Assembly (NCBI GenBank): GCA_012295275.1
Contig: CM022674.1
Location: forward strand, 9,510,260 to 9,574,259
From: Chrysomallon squamiferum
Taxonomy: Eukaryota > Mollusca > Gastropoda > Neomphalida > Peltospiridae
DNA: 64,000 nt
Direction of reading: 5' to 3'
Shown piece by piece: positions 25,958-37,677 of this stretch (the stretch's first letter is position 1; each line of letters begins with the position of its first letter). The notes beneath the pieces are model-generated. The model did no database searches and was not told the origin of the DNA. It saw nothing but the letters and a program-made list of their open reading frames with translations. The position numbers and the translations under genes were made by a program.

Positions 25958-27561
25958 ATGAGAATGGATTCAAATGAAATGTCATATTTATCTAGCTCTA
26001 GTTCAGAATCATTTGCAGGTGATCATTTTTCTTCTTTTTTAAATAACTCATCTATCTTTAACCTGTAATTGAAATTTCAATAACAATTGGATTCATTTTT
26101 TTTTTTTTTTTTTTTTAATTTTTTTAAATCCTTATTTTATTTATGAAATACCTTCATTTTGAAGCTAAATCTGAATATTTACTATTCATAAAGAAGTTTT
26201 CCTGTGCTTTATAGAAGACGAAAATCTCTGCATTTCATGATTTCATATTATAAATAATGTTCTCATGCATGTTGTCATTAGTGAACTCTTGTTAATACTA
26301 TTTATTAGTATTAATTATTTTTTATTTTTTACACATTAAATCCCTATATTGATCATCATTAGCTGCAGAAGTTCACAATCATTTTTGTTTTTAACTTAGA
26401 AGTGAAAATCTAGTAAATAAAAGCAAGTTTTTAGTTCTTTCAGACAATGGCACAGAATCGGAAGAGATGAGACTTATTCTTGTTGGAAAAACAGGTTCTG
26501 GGAAAAGCTGTACTGGAAATAGCATTCTTGGGTCAAAAGTTTTCCGTAGCAGCTCTTTTGGTAACTCAGTCACTGAGGTGTGCACTTTTGGCTCAGTCAC
26601 AAGACAAGGCAGAAATATGACAGTTATTGATACCCCAGGTTTGTTTGGAACTGACAAATGTGAAAATGAGATCAAGACTGAAGTTATCAAATCTGTTTAT
26701 TTAGCAGCACCAGGACCACATGCAGTAATATATGTTTTTCCTATAGGTGATAGATTTACCTTGGAGGAAGAGAAAACGGTTAACTTGTTTTATGAATATT
26801 TTGGTAAACAGGTCTGTAGATACTTTCTGGTACTGTTCACAAGAAAAGATTTCCTTGTCCGAGATGGCATCAATCAACATGACTACTTATCAAACCTTCC
26901 AACTGGGCTTGATAAATTAGTACAGGAATGTGGCAGACGCACAATATTTTTTGACAATTTTGCCAAAGAATCGGAGAAAGAAGAACAATTGCTGCAACTG
27001 ATTGAAACTGTAGATTCTATACTTCAGACCAATGGTTATGGATACTACACTTCTCATCTTCTCAATGAAGCCGAAAAAGAAATGAGACAAAGAGATGAAA
27101 ATTTTCTGAAAGATAATGAAGTGAACAGACAGAAAGAAGAAGTCAGAATTAAAGAGAGATACAGGGAGCAGCTGGAGTCAGAAGCAGACACCACAAGGAA
27201 AGAAGAAATTGAAAAAGAATATCAGATAAAACTTTCTGCTTTGCAAAAGTCCTGGGTAAAAAAGGCCCGCAATGAATCACGATCTCAGATCACCAAAGGA
27301 TTATTCCTTGGCGCTGTCTTTGGATCTCTGATAGGTGGGGCAATAATAGGAGGATTGTCATATGGGAAAGTAGCTGCTGCTACTGCTGCTGTGGAAGCAT
27401 CCACAGCTGCTGCGACAGCTGCAACTGCTGCTGCACAAAGAGCTATGGAGCAGTTGGCAGAAGCACCAGCAGCATTTCAAAAGACAAGTGATGGATCGGC
27501 TTTGGCTTCTGTTGCCATGTTAGCTATTGGTGCCTTATTGTCTGCAATCTTAAAAGCTTAA
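25958..27561 (+). CDS. GIMAP / AIG1-type GTPase
   Basis: GTPase of immunity-associated protein family (septin-like AIG1 domain). Two exons, 25958-26018 (acceptor at 25934, so it may extend upstream) and 26444-27561, join in phase to give 392 residues from the first ATG. The start is uncertain because the exon is open from its acceptor. A Ser-rich acidic leader precedes the G domain. The P-loop GKTGSGKS is at residues 35-42, followed by CTGNSILG as in AIG1 proteins. DTPG is at 83-86 and TRKD (G4) at 153-156. A charged coiled-coil covers about residues 233-298. Then comes a Gly-rich hydrophobic segment (GLFLGAVFGSLIGGAIIGGL), an Ala-rich stretch, and a last hydrophobic segment ending AILKA, suggesting membrane insertion. 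GIMAP genes are expanded in molluscs and respond to infection. AATAAA hexamers follow within about 40 nt. Confidence 0.92.
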
Positions 27562-27599
27562 CAAATATAAAAATAATAATAACATAATAAAATAAAAAT

Positions 27600-27715
27600 A
27601 AAAGTGTTTTGAAACAGATTATTAGAAACATCAATTGTGTTTACTTCTATTCAGTTCTTTTTATTGCATTATTAATTTTTGTTTTAAAAACAGTACAATA
27701 CTGAAATAAAATGTA

Positions 27716-27757
<42 letters not shown>

Positions 27758-29070
27758 TTATATATATATAGCAGCAGTAGATGATAAAATTTAACTAGTT
27801 ATTGATAAAAACTGAATATTCTTACTACAACTGTAGCAAATGACATATTAAATTGTATTTTTCTATTTTTGGAACTGATCAGATGGTTACTTGAAGTTGA
27901 GTTTAGAGTAAAATCAGTTACTTGTGCATATTTTATGTACAAAAGCAGCCAATCTTCAAGACAGTTCTTAAATTCAAATGGTCATTTTTCTTTGAGTTTT
28001 GTTGATTTTTCTGTAGGTGGGTAGAATAAATATTTCAAAAAAGGTCTTATAGAATATTATTTCCCCAAAACATCATATGGAATACCATAAGATCGTTTTA
28101 TACCCATTTTTGTCAAAAATATAAAAATGTTTACAGCTGCAAAAATCCTGTTCCTATTGGTTAAGTATGTTCGCCAGATGTCACCATTATAATTATTTTC
28201 CCATGTATACAAATAAATAGCACGAGCACCAAGTATTAGTTTGCTTCCAATCATTAAAGCTAATTATCTTTTGTTTTTGTTTGTTTTTTTTTTTTTTTTT
28301 TTTTTTTTTTTCATCATTCATTCTTTATTTCTCTTTTTCATAAGCCAGAAAACTTCATTAGCTATTTTTCTTTGGATTGTTTTTTTTTCTCTGTTACTTT
28401 TTCCTTTGTCGATTAATTAGTTAAATTTAGATATACAAATACAGTATTATAAATAATTAGAAAAACCCTGGATTACCCACAATAATAAAAAATATTAAAA
28501 AACAATCTAAAACCGAAATAAGTATTAATGAAAAGTAAACAGTAAAACCTAAATTCAATGTGACAGTACATGCTAAAAAAACAATTGTAGTAAAATAGTT
28601 GGGGAAATGTACATATGCTGAACCTCTAGCATTTTCATCCTCTGATTGTTTAGCCATTACTATATAGTATATGATACCTCGATCGATTACGTGCATTTTG
28701 CAATATTAAAGATGGTGAAAGGTCAACTGACTCAAAAAAGGCGAGGATTGATCGTATTTCGCTCATTTAAATGTAACATTTTGCCAATTTTATAGGTATC
28801 GTTCTGGTAATTATATAGGTCATTTGTAGAATATCACATAATTTGTTGGTTAGGACATAGTCTTTGCACATGAGGATCGAAAAAGTTTCATGCCGCGTCA
28901 GGAAGATTACATGTGGGGTATTTTTATGTCTTAATGCCCTATGCTGAACCGTCACGCCATTCCTATATTCAGTATATGTTCTGCCTGTTCCAATAAAGGC
29001 CACACAGAATATTGATCATTATAATGTTTTCCGTAGTAAGTTTCTCCCAATTCCTTTATTTTTATTTCAG
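27600..29070. other. Intergenic stretch after the GIMAP gene
   Basis: AT-rich, with an ATT repeat and a poly(T) at 28287-28311. Small minus-strand ORFs at about 28057-29003 show no recognisable domain. Nothing supportable as a gene. Confidence 0.5.
27717..27758. repeat. (ATT)n microsatellite
   Basis: About 14 ATT units followed by an AT run, downstream of the GIMAP gene. Confidence 0.95.
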
Positions 29071-29328
29071 AGGGTCGAATGGAAAGTGGACCCAAGATGT
29101 CATGAAAAGAGCCATTCAGGCGTACACTAACGCCCGAGTTGAAAAGAAAGCTGAACGCTACGTGTCATACTACCATATTTCAAAATCAGCATTTTTAAGG
29201 CATTTGAACTGCAGAAGTAAATATTTAAGTGGCGGTATTAAAAAAAAAAAAAAAAAAAACACTTACCAGAAGAATCGGAACAATCGTTCGTTGACTATAT
29301 TTTGGAGTCAGATAATATATATAATTAG
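29071..29328 (+). pseudogene. Broken pogo/Tigger-type pipsqueak helix-turn-helix fragment
   Basis: After a good acceptor (T-rich, ending CAG at 29068-29070) the sequence reads GSNGKWTQDVMKRAIQAY, then SYYHISKSAFLRHLNCRSKY and LSGG. This is the order seen in HTH_psq domains at the N-terminus of pogo/Tigger transposases and genes derived from them. A run of 20 A at 29240-29259 then breaks the frame. The expected next segment, LPEESEQSFVDYILESDNIY, is found in another frame at 29263-29328 up to a stop. The fragment is therefore a decayed coding exon in which a poly(A) tract replaced or expanded the Lys-rich linker. The catalytic part of a transposase was not seen. Confidence 0.6.
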
Positions 29329-29886
29329 ACTAAATCGTAAATGCGTTTTACGGTATATAAACTCTGAGTAGTTTTAATTTTTAACATTTTATTGAACATA
29401 AATTCCAAATAGTTTGATGTTTTGCATTTTACAAAAAAAAAAAATTCTGAATTGTGAAGTATATCTTTGACACAATGAATAACCTATTTTGCATTCGTGT
29501 TTATCTCTTCCTTTTTATCATTCTAATCATAATCTGAATTAGGCGAAAGATAATGTATTAAAAATGGATTTTGCAAAGGATACTAGGAATTCCCTCTAAT
29601 GAATCACTTTTTCCTATACTGAACCGATAAGGTTCAATATAAGTCTCTGGGGCCCCAAATTAAACCTTAGACGACATTTTGTATTTGATCCATAAAACTT
29701 GGAGTGCAGAAACTTTTTTTTTTTTTTTTTTTTAAATTCTTTTCGGGGATTTATCAACTACAACTAGACTGATCTTATTTGATTCCATCTGGACTGAGCC
29801 GAAAAGGTCTGAAGTTAGCGGTTTCAGTATCGTACACGTCCCCTAATAATGACAGCTGATTGCAGTGCAAATCGAAATAAAAGATG

Positions 29887-31107
29887 AAGAAACCATGCAG
29901 CACAGAAACATTTGTGATGATGCGATTACATAATGAAAAAAAAAAAAAAATAATAATAAATAAAATCTTTCACAAAAACAGCAGAAAACACAATCCGTGA
30001 ACCAAAGTACTTATGAAATAATCATATATAAAATTAATAAAAAAAAAAAATTATATATATATAATAACAATAATAATAAAAGAAGAAGAAAATGTTAAAG
30101 AAAACAACAACAAACAAACAAACAAAAAAGCACTCCGAAACATCACCATCAAACTATTACTTTGTATATTTTGTAATAAACTGCTTCCTCCATTGTCAGT
30201 TATAACATAGAAATGTTGCTTACGGTCGCGACCGATTCAACCTAAAATTCTCTAGTTAAATCTAAAACCCATGGCATTAAAAAAAAACTGCATTAAGAAA
30301 CAATGCAGCACAGAAACAACATTTGTGAGGATGACGATTACATAATGAAAAAAAAAAAATAATATAATCTTTCACAAAAACAGCAGAAAACACAATCCGT
30401 GAACCAAAGTACTTATGAAATAATCATATATAAAATTAATTAAAAAAAAAAATTATATATATATAATAACAATAATAATAAAAGAAGAAGAAAATGTTAA
30501 AGAAAACAACAACAAACAAACAAACAAAAAAGCACTCCGAAACATCACCATCAAACTATTACTTTGTATATTTTGTAATAAACTGCTTCCTCCATTGTCA
30601 GTTATAACATAGAAATGTTGCTTACGGTCGCGACCGATTCAACCTAAAATTCTCTAGTTAAATCTAAAACCCATGGCATTACAAAAAAAAACTGCATTAA
30701 GAAACAATGCAGCACAGAAACAACATTTGTGAGGATGACGATTACATAATGAAAAAAAAAAATAATATAATCTTTCACAAAAACAGCAGAAAACACAATC
30801 CCTGAAGACGAACCAAAGTACTTAAGAAATAATTATATATATATATATATATATAATGAACAATAAATATAAAATTTATAACAATAATAATAATAATAAA
30901 AGAAGAAGAAAATGCTCAAAAAAAACAACAAAACAACAACAAAAAAAAACCCTCCTAAATATCACCAGCGAAAATATTACTTTGTATATTTTGTAATAAA
31001 CTGCTTCCTTCATTCTCAATTATAACTTAGAAATGTTACGGTAGCGACCGATTAAACATGAAATGCTCTCGTTAAATCTAAAACCATGGCATTACGAAAA
31101 AATACTC
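29887..31107. repeat. Three tandem copies of a unit of about 405 bp
   Basis: Copies start at about 29887, 30295 and 30699 (spacings 408 and 404). Each begins AAGAAACNATGCAGCACAGA and carries, in order, a poly(A) run, an AT run, AAT/GAA-rich sequence, a CAAA run and CTGCTTCCTCCATTGTCAGT (C-to-T changes in copy 3). Near its end is CGGTCGCGACCG, a perfect 12-bp palindrome in copies 1 and 2 (30223-30234, 30625-30636) that has decayed in copy 3. Copies 1 and 2 are almost identical and copy 3 is more divergent, so copies 1 and 2 arose by the later duplication. No coding frame. Confidence 0.92.
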
Positions 31108-32072
31108 CCATCTAAGCAGTCACATCTAAATTAATAATAATAATAATAATAAAATATAAAAAACGAAAAAAACAACCAATTAGTCCTATTAAAATTGTAT
31201 TAACTTACACCAAGGAATGAAAACGCTCGTCTAGAAGTCGACATTAAAAATTGTCACGTGTTCTGAGCTGGCATTATCGACCACTGGCTGGCTATACTTT
31301 CAAACAGTGAGTACCCTGCTATAGGTTTTTACGTACGGTACTATTAGGAGAGTTCATGTATGTGAATAAGAGAACAAATCCACAAAACCTATTTGAACGC
31401 CGACTAGAAGAGACTATATTTTTCAGGTAATTGATTAATTTACTTTCCTTGTTCTCGTTTTATCACTGATAATCGAAAATGTTCAGTTACTCTGTCTCTG
31501 AATTAGAAAACTCACTGATAGCTGGTGATTGTACAATCAAATCAACGTTCTTTTACTTATTCAAATTAAAATCAGAAGATGCTTTTATTTTAATTTTATA
31601 AATACGGCTTCTTGCTCCACTCATGGCAGGGTGGCTACAGCTTTTATATTCTGTTTTCTTTTCATATTTACTATATTTTTATGATTTTTTATTTTCAGAT
31701 GATAATTATGAATCTGTTTTAGGCGCTTTCTGGTTTCATTTGAGGATATTTCGAATTTATCGCTTCTTACTACTCTCAATCCAAAACACATCTTTCTTAT
31801 TTTTTCTTCTTCTTTTCTCGTTTATCTCTTTGACATTTATCTGAAGTCGGTTTAAACCTGAAATTATATCGTTATTTCTTCTAAATCAAAATTAAACTGC
31901 ATATTCGGAAATGAACTGATCGGTATCGTACATATTTAATATTTTAGGCTTGTAAACAAAATACTGGTCGAAGGACAGTCTGTCTTTAACAGTGAAATGG
32001 AAGAGAGAATACTGAACGGATAGAGAAAGACGTAACAACTGAACGATGGGTCAGTAAAATATCTCCTTTAAT

Positions 32073-32717
32073 ATGGAGACAAGTTCCAAACACTCTACTA
32101 ATAGCACAGAGCAGGATGATGTTGACGACCGATGGCGCTTGCGCATTATTGTTCTGTCTTACCTTAGTCTGGTGTTGCTGGCTTCCGCTGTTTTGAATGG
32201 CACGATATGCTTGTTGTTTTACAGAAAACGTCAACTTCTGACTGTTGCCAATAGCTTTGTTCTGAATCTTACAGTTTGTCAGTTAGGTAAGATAAATATT
32301 TATTTTCTTTTACAAGTGAGACATAAAATTCAAGATTGATGAATCATTATTTATTTATTTAATTAAATATTTATATATTTATTTATTTATTTAATTAGAT
32401 GTATTTAGATCCCATATATATCATACGTGCTCACTGGGGTGTGTAAAAATAGAGTTCATAGTAATATTATTACCTGTTTAAAAAAAAAAAAAAAAAAAAA
32501 AAAATTCACACTCACACATACATACAAACACACACAAATTGTGGGATATGTAAATACATATAATGAAACAATTTGTTTATATTTCTTTACGTCGATTATT
32601 TCGTACTAAAAATTAGTCTAGATACATTTTGCTGACTTCAGCTATTGGTTTACCTCCTATTTTGCCTCAGTTATGTTTTTAATCATAAACGTTTTATATA
32701 TTTTACTATAAGGCCAA

Positions 32718-32763
<46 letters not shown>

Positions 32764-35700
32764 GCAACAACAACAACATAAATAGTAATATTTAGAAAAA
32801 AAGTAAAAAGTAATAAAATTAAAATTGATGTATTGCATTTTATTTATTTATTTATTTATTTATTTTAATGATCACTCTCGGAAAACTTTAATTAGCTGAT
32901 CAGCTAACGTGGTACACTACGTGACAACTATAGCTAAAATTATTCGACTGATATACATGATTCAGATAATTACAAATATTCTTGTGTCCCGTAATAGTTT
33001 AAATAATAAACAAATTAACTTTAAAAAATAAAAATAAAAGGCAGTGTCTAAATAGAGAAAAGGTCTAAAACAAATTTATTCTGGTCATAAAATAAAAATT
33101 AATGCTGGGAATAAAATCTGAGTTAATTGTGTTCGAGTTCTTGTAGGTTTCTTCTAAATGAAGTTAGTTATCGGTGTTTTTATTTTTTTTATTTTACTTT
33201 ATTTCTTTTGTTTTGTTTGTTGTTGTTGTTTTAATATCTAAGACAAATGCATTTATTCTCACTAATATATTAATCACATATTTGATGCCTATAAACTGGA
33301 AAGAAACGTAGTCAACATTCTGGTCAGAAAGATAATGTATTTCTTCTTTTATTTCTTTCTCTTTGTTTTAAATGTATTATTAATACTATCTCTAATTATC
33401 GCTCAGTGTAGGAATCAAGCAAAGATTAAACGTTCCGTTATTGGCTTTTATCTGTGCCTGACTTGTTTCGTCTTGTCAACCAATTAGACTAATATTTTTA
33501 TTTCAATAGATCCAATTTGATTTTCGAAAAGTAATTATGAAAGTATTCATTTAGATGGAGAGGATATTGATTAGTTTACTACACTGAACGCCACTGTAAA
33601 CGAAAGAGGATAATTTTATATATTTAATGTTATTATACAAATGGCTATATTCCACAGTTACATGCAAAAGAGTTCTTTGATTATAACTGATTTCGCCCCA
33701 AATCACTGCACTACCGTAACCATGTGTCAGTCTGGATCCACACATCTCCACGGCAAAGTCAAACACACAGTCGTTCAGTATTTATTTGAAGAAAACGATT
33801 TGTCTGAAAACAAGAAACTTCACGCCGCAATCTCCAACATTAATATGTGAAAATTGTGTCTTGATGTTATAACCCTCTTTTGCCTGTGTCTTTTTCGATC
33901 CCAGGTAACCCCGGTTTGCAGTAAAGGAGTGAAACAAATGTTTGTATTAATGACTGATGGCAACTACCATAATGCAGTTTCAATTATATATGTCTTGAAT
34001 GTCTGCTTTGAAAAGAACATAATATTCAATATCAGTCATTATTTAAATATATTTTAGGATAAAGACATCGATATTTTTCATAGTATTGGACATTATGAAC
34101 AGTGTCTCCATTGTTATAACTATTCTTCAGAAAATTTCAAAAGTAATTATATAGTATTAACATTTTATTTTATCGATTGTTATATATGTATATATATAAG
34201 AATATATAACGAAAGAAATGTTTATCCATTTATGTAGGATTCTGTCATCTGTCTATTTATCTGGGATTGCACGGTTATCATAACAATAGGTAAATATATA
34301 TATATATATATATATACTTTAATACATATATATCTTGGCTTATAAATTAAATCAAAATTATATTTTTATTAATAAAAAATATAAAGAAAATAAAAGTAAT
34401 AAAATGATAATGTGTGAGTAGACAGAGAGATCGATAGACATATATATATAATGGTGACCCTGCAATCTCAGATAAATAGACAGATGACAGAATCCTAGTA
34501 AATGATAAACATTTGGTTATTTATAAATAAATAAATAAAATAGATTAAGCATTACTTTAAATAACCTGAATAATTATTGTTGAGTGTTCTTCAAAGTTTT
34601 TCGAATTATTTGTTTATTTTTCTGTCTCTCAATTAATTAATTAATTTATTTATTTATTTATTTATTTATTTGTCATTTATTTATTTATCATCATCATTAT
34701 CATTGTTTTAAATTTTTTGATGAATTATTTTGATAATACAGAAACTATATATGTATGTATGTATGTGTGTGCGAGTGTCCCTCGGTAATAGTAATGGACC
34801 TGTACACCGAGAACTAAGTACAATTACAAGAAGTACATACACTATATTTCTGTTTCCACAGACTGGGTGGGATGGGAGGGTACTGATTATTTACTTTATT
34901 GTTATAAAATTAATATTACGACTCAGTGATAATTTACACATTATCAAAAGTTTTTATTTTGTTTTATAGGGTTAACGATTACAGTTCTTCCCTTTGTGAT
35001 TACGTCAGTAATTACAGTGTCCTGGGTGATGAGTGACTACTGGTGTCAGATTCAGGGCTATGCGATGACTGTGTTCGTTACAACTACGCAGTACTCGCTC
35101 TTCATCATATCAGTGGATCGGAATTACGCTATAACAAATTCACTTCGATATCCGCGTATTTTTTCTCCACGTCTGTGTATTTTACTTATTGTCATAACCT
35201 GGAGTCTTGGTTTATTACTTGCACTTCCTTCTTTGATAGATCATGGCCAGTACCAGTACATAGACTCCCGCTTTCTCTGTGGTTTGCCTTTCACTTCAAA
35301 ACAGGAGTTTGCTATTGCTTTTCTACTAGTTGAGTACTGTTTGCCATGTATAGGTCAGATTCTCTGTTATTTTAGTATTTTCAGAGCAGCTATTAGACAC
35401 GGGAGACAAAATAATCGCGTGTATCCCACTTCACCAAGTACTCTAATACCCCTAAATCATACAGAAGCAAGTTCTGAAAACGTTACAACTGATACAGAAA
35501 ACAATTTGAGAAGAAACTCACTAAATATCACACCTATTACACTTGTAGGAAGTAGAACCAAGTATAAAGCAGTAAAAACTTTGTTTGTTATTTGGATTTC
35601 TTATGTTGTGTGCTGGATATGGAATATAGTTAATGTTGTGACCGGTCTGACTCAGAGCCCCATTCCATTTTCACTGGATTTAGCTTCCACATGTTTTATG

Positions 35701-36144
35701 TTCTTGTCATGTGTTTTAAATCCTGTAGTTTTTGCTTTCATGAATAAGTCCATTCGCTTTGAATTATCTAAATTGTTAGCAAGAAATGAGGGAGCTATTC
35801 TTCATGTTGCTCAGACTCGTGACAATGGTGGGAACACGGTACTAACAAGTGTTTCATCAGGGCGGCTACCTAACTCAGTTTGGGGAGTATCTAGTCAAAG
35901 TCTGCAGACTAAAGTTAACACTCTTCTTGTCAGACCAATTCAAATGGTAACTATACAGGAGGTATCGGAAAACGACTTGGCAATTTCATCTCAAAATTTA
36001 AAAAATACCTTTTCTAATTCTAAAAGTTTCAATAATAGTTATCAGAAATCGTATGAATTAATTAAAACTGATATCCCCGTTGAACCAGAAAATAAATTTT
36101 GTTCTAACAAAACAGGAACTCATTCAAAACATTCTAAATCTTGA
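32073..36144 (+). CDS. Orphan class A GPCR, GPR161-like
   Basis: Seven-helix plasma-membrane receptor in two coding exons, 32073-32286 and 34970-36144, joined in phase (Gly codon split) for 462 residues. The N-terminus has an NST sequon at residue 10. TM1 covers about residues 26-48. TM2 contains SFVLNLTVCQLG, close to human GPR161 (LLNLTVCNL) and lacking the usual TM2 Asp. Cys97 is the likely TM3 disulfide Cys. The DRY motif reads DRN (121-123). TM6 has CWIWN instead of CWxP, and TM7 has NPVVFAF instead of NPxxY. The third loop is Ser/Thr/Asn-rich, and a long C-tail follows. GPR161 acts in cilia in Hedgehog signalling in vertebrates. I infer membership of the wider GPR161-like group only, and the ligand is unknown. 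Short uORFs precede the ATG. Confidence 0.88.
32718..32760. repeat. (AAT)n microsatellite
   Basis: About 14 AAT units, followed by a few CAA units. Confidence 0.95.
34217..34513. mobile_element. Inverted-repeat element, MITE-like
   Basis: The left arm at about 34217-34281 and the right arm at about 34451-34513 are reverse complements. The core AGGATTCTGTCATCTGTCTA reappears as TAGACAGATGACAGAATCCT, and the match continues outwards to AATGTTTATC/GATAAACATT. The arms are about 60 nt and nearly perfect, with one or a few mismatches and small gaps. About 170 bp of AT-rich sequence separates them. There is no ORF inside. This fits a small non-autonomous DNA transposon or a transcribed hairpin within the GPCR intron. 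Confidence 0.7.
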
Positions 36145-36300
36145 GCAGATATTGTTAATCATGAAAATGCTAACAGTCGTCTTCCACAGGAATTAGTTAT
36201 GTCAACATTCCATCTGGAAACGTCTTACCAAGCAAATCACTGTCGTGTTAAACATAACACGGCTCAGTGTAATTCTGCAACCCATGTCTCAGTATTTTGA
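36145..36300 (+). other. Open frame continuing past the GPCR stop codon
   Basis: Directly after the TGA at 36142-36144 the same frame stays open for 51 codons before the next TGA at 36298-36300. It has mixed, protein-like composition (for example NSRLPQELVMSTFHLETSYQ). Possible explanations are stop readthrough, a premature-stop allele, a sequence error, or chance. Confidence 0.5.
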
Positions 36301-37620
36301 TTAGTACTTTACTACACATCAGTTCATTTTAATGTAAAAACAATGATAATAAATACAAAAATAATTTACTTTGTTATCTACACTCTGACAAAGTAATGTT
36401 CGGCGCCTAGATCAAAGATATTAAAAATAAAATAATTGATTAAAGGGTTCATATTTATGATATATGCCACGAAATTACAGCACAGTTTGTGCTAACTTCA
36501 ACATTAACCTTGTGATTAAAAACATCAGTTATTGTATTTATGAATGCAAACTATTTTCTTAGAAATATATTCTGTAAATTAATTCCATAGTTACGACAGA
36601 ACATTGTTTATGTGTGCCGAGTTCGAGTTACCTAAATGGTTAGGAGGTACAGCTACTAAAACTGAAAATTATTTTTAATTGATATTTTATTATCAGAAAA
36701 TTTAATTATCATTTTAATGCTAAATAAATTATTATAAAGTGACTTTCAAACATCTATTCCTATATAATTTATAGAGGCAGTTAGATAGATAAACTGAGTC
36801 GAGAAAGAAAATTAAGAGTATCCTAATGCCAAATTGTTGATTTTCAATACATTTTTAATACACTTTGAGAACACCTGTTTGTTTCCTTATCACTCATCTA
36901 ATGAAGATATGAACAATGCATCATCAGTGTGCTGCACAGAGGTGTTTGTCGCAGACTAATGAATACTAATGCAAAGTTAAGCTACTGCAGTAGGTGCTTC
37001 TAAAGGTTTTCTCAGATTGCAATTACTCTGCCACTTAATGAAATGCACTACGAAATAATCTATTGTAGATAAAAATCAATGCGTCTAGATTTCACTGGGA
37101 TTTCTTAAACTCATAGCGTAAAAACATAGCGGGTAACAACCTCTCATTAACAGTATTCCATGATTATACAGAGTAAGCATGCTGTTGGTCATTATTAATA
37201 TATATGCTGTTTAGTGTGTTTGTGTTACATTAATATTAATATTATAAACTGAAATATGTGACAGTCAACAGTTTTATTATTGACAAGATATTATTATGAA
37301 AACATATTATTTGACTGTTAACAAGTCTTACTTACTTTTCTGTAAAAACTACCCGTTATACATAATACAGGTATACATAATTAAGTACATCTTTTGGTAT
37401 GTATGTATGTATATAACTGAATGTATGAGAACTTGTCTGTTTAACCATCTCCCAAATCTTAGTGCAAATCTTAGATAAAATGTTAAATTAATTAATATTT
37501 TTTCAAAATTATCTGAAACTGAACAGATTCGAACCCTATAGTCCATTCTGTTATATTGTTATCTACTAATCAATAATAAGTTTGCTCTTTCTACTCAGCC
37601 TTGGCTCTGTAAAAACATGT

Positions 37621-37623
<3 letters not shown>

Positions 37624-37675
<52 letters not shown>
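37624..37675. repeat. (CA)n microsatellite
   Basis: About 26 CA units. Confidence 0.96.

Positions 37676-37677
<2 letters not shown>

Larger units (their letters stand above)
32287..34969 (+). other. GPCR intron
   Basis: A 2.7 kb intron holding poly(A) at 32480-32503, an AAT repeat at 32718-32760, and a long inverted repeat at 34217-34513. No exon supported. Confidence 0.8.

Noticed and set aside
29887-31107. Regular repeats that might suggest a CRISPR array
   Set aside because: Units of about 405 bp with no unique spacers, in an animal genome. It is an ordinary tandem duplication.
33854-34057. Small ORFs in the GPCR intron (also 33551-33850)
   Set aside because: Low-information frames without family resemblance, inside a well-supported intron.
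37520-37560. A tRNA B-box-like GGTTCGAATC on the minus strand
   Set aside because: The flanking bases do not pair as a T stem, and no A box or acceptor stem is visible. Not a tRNA.
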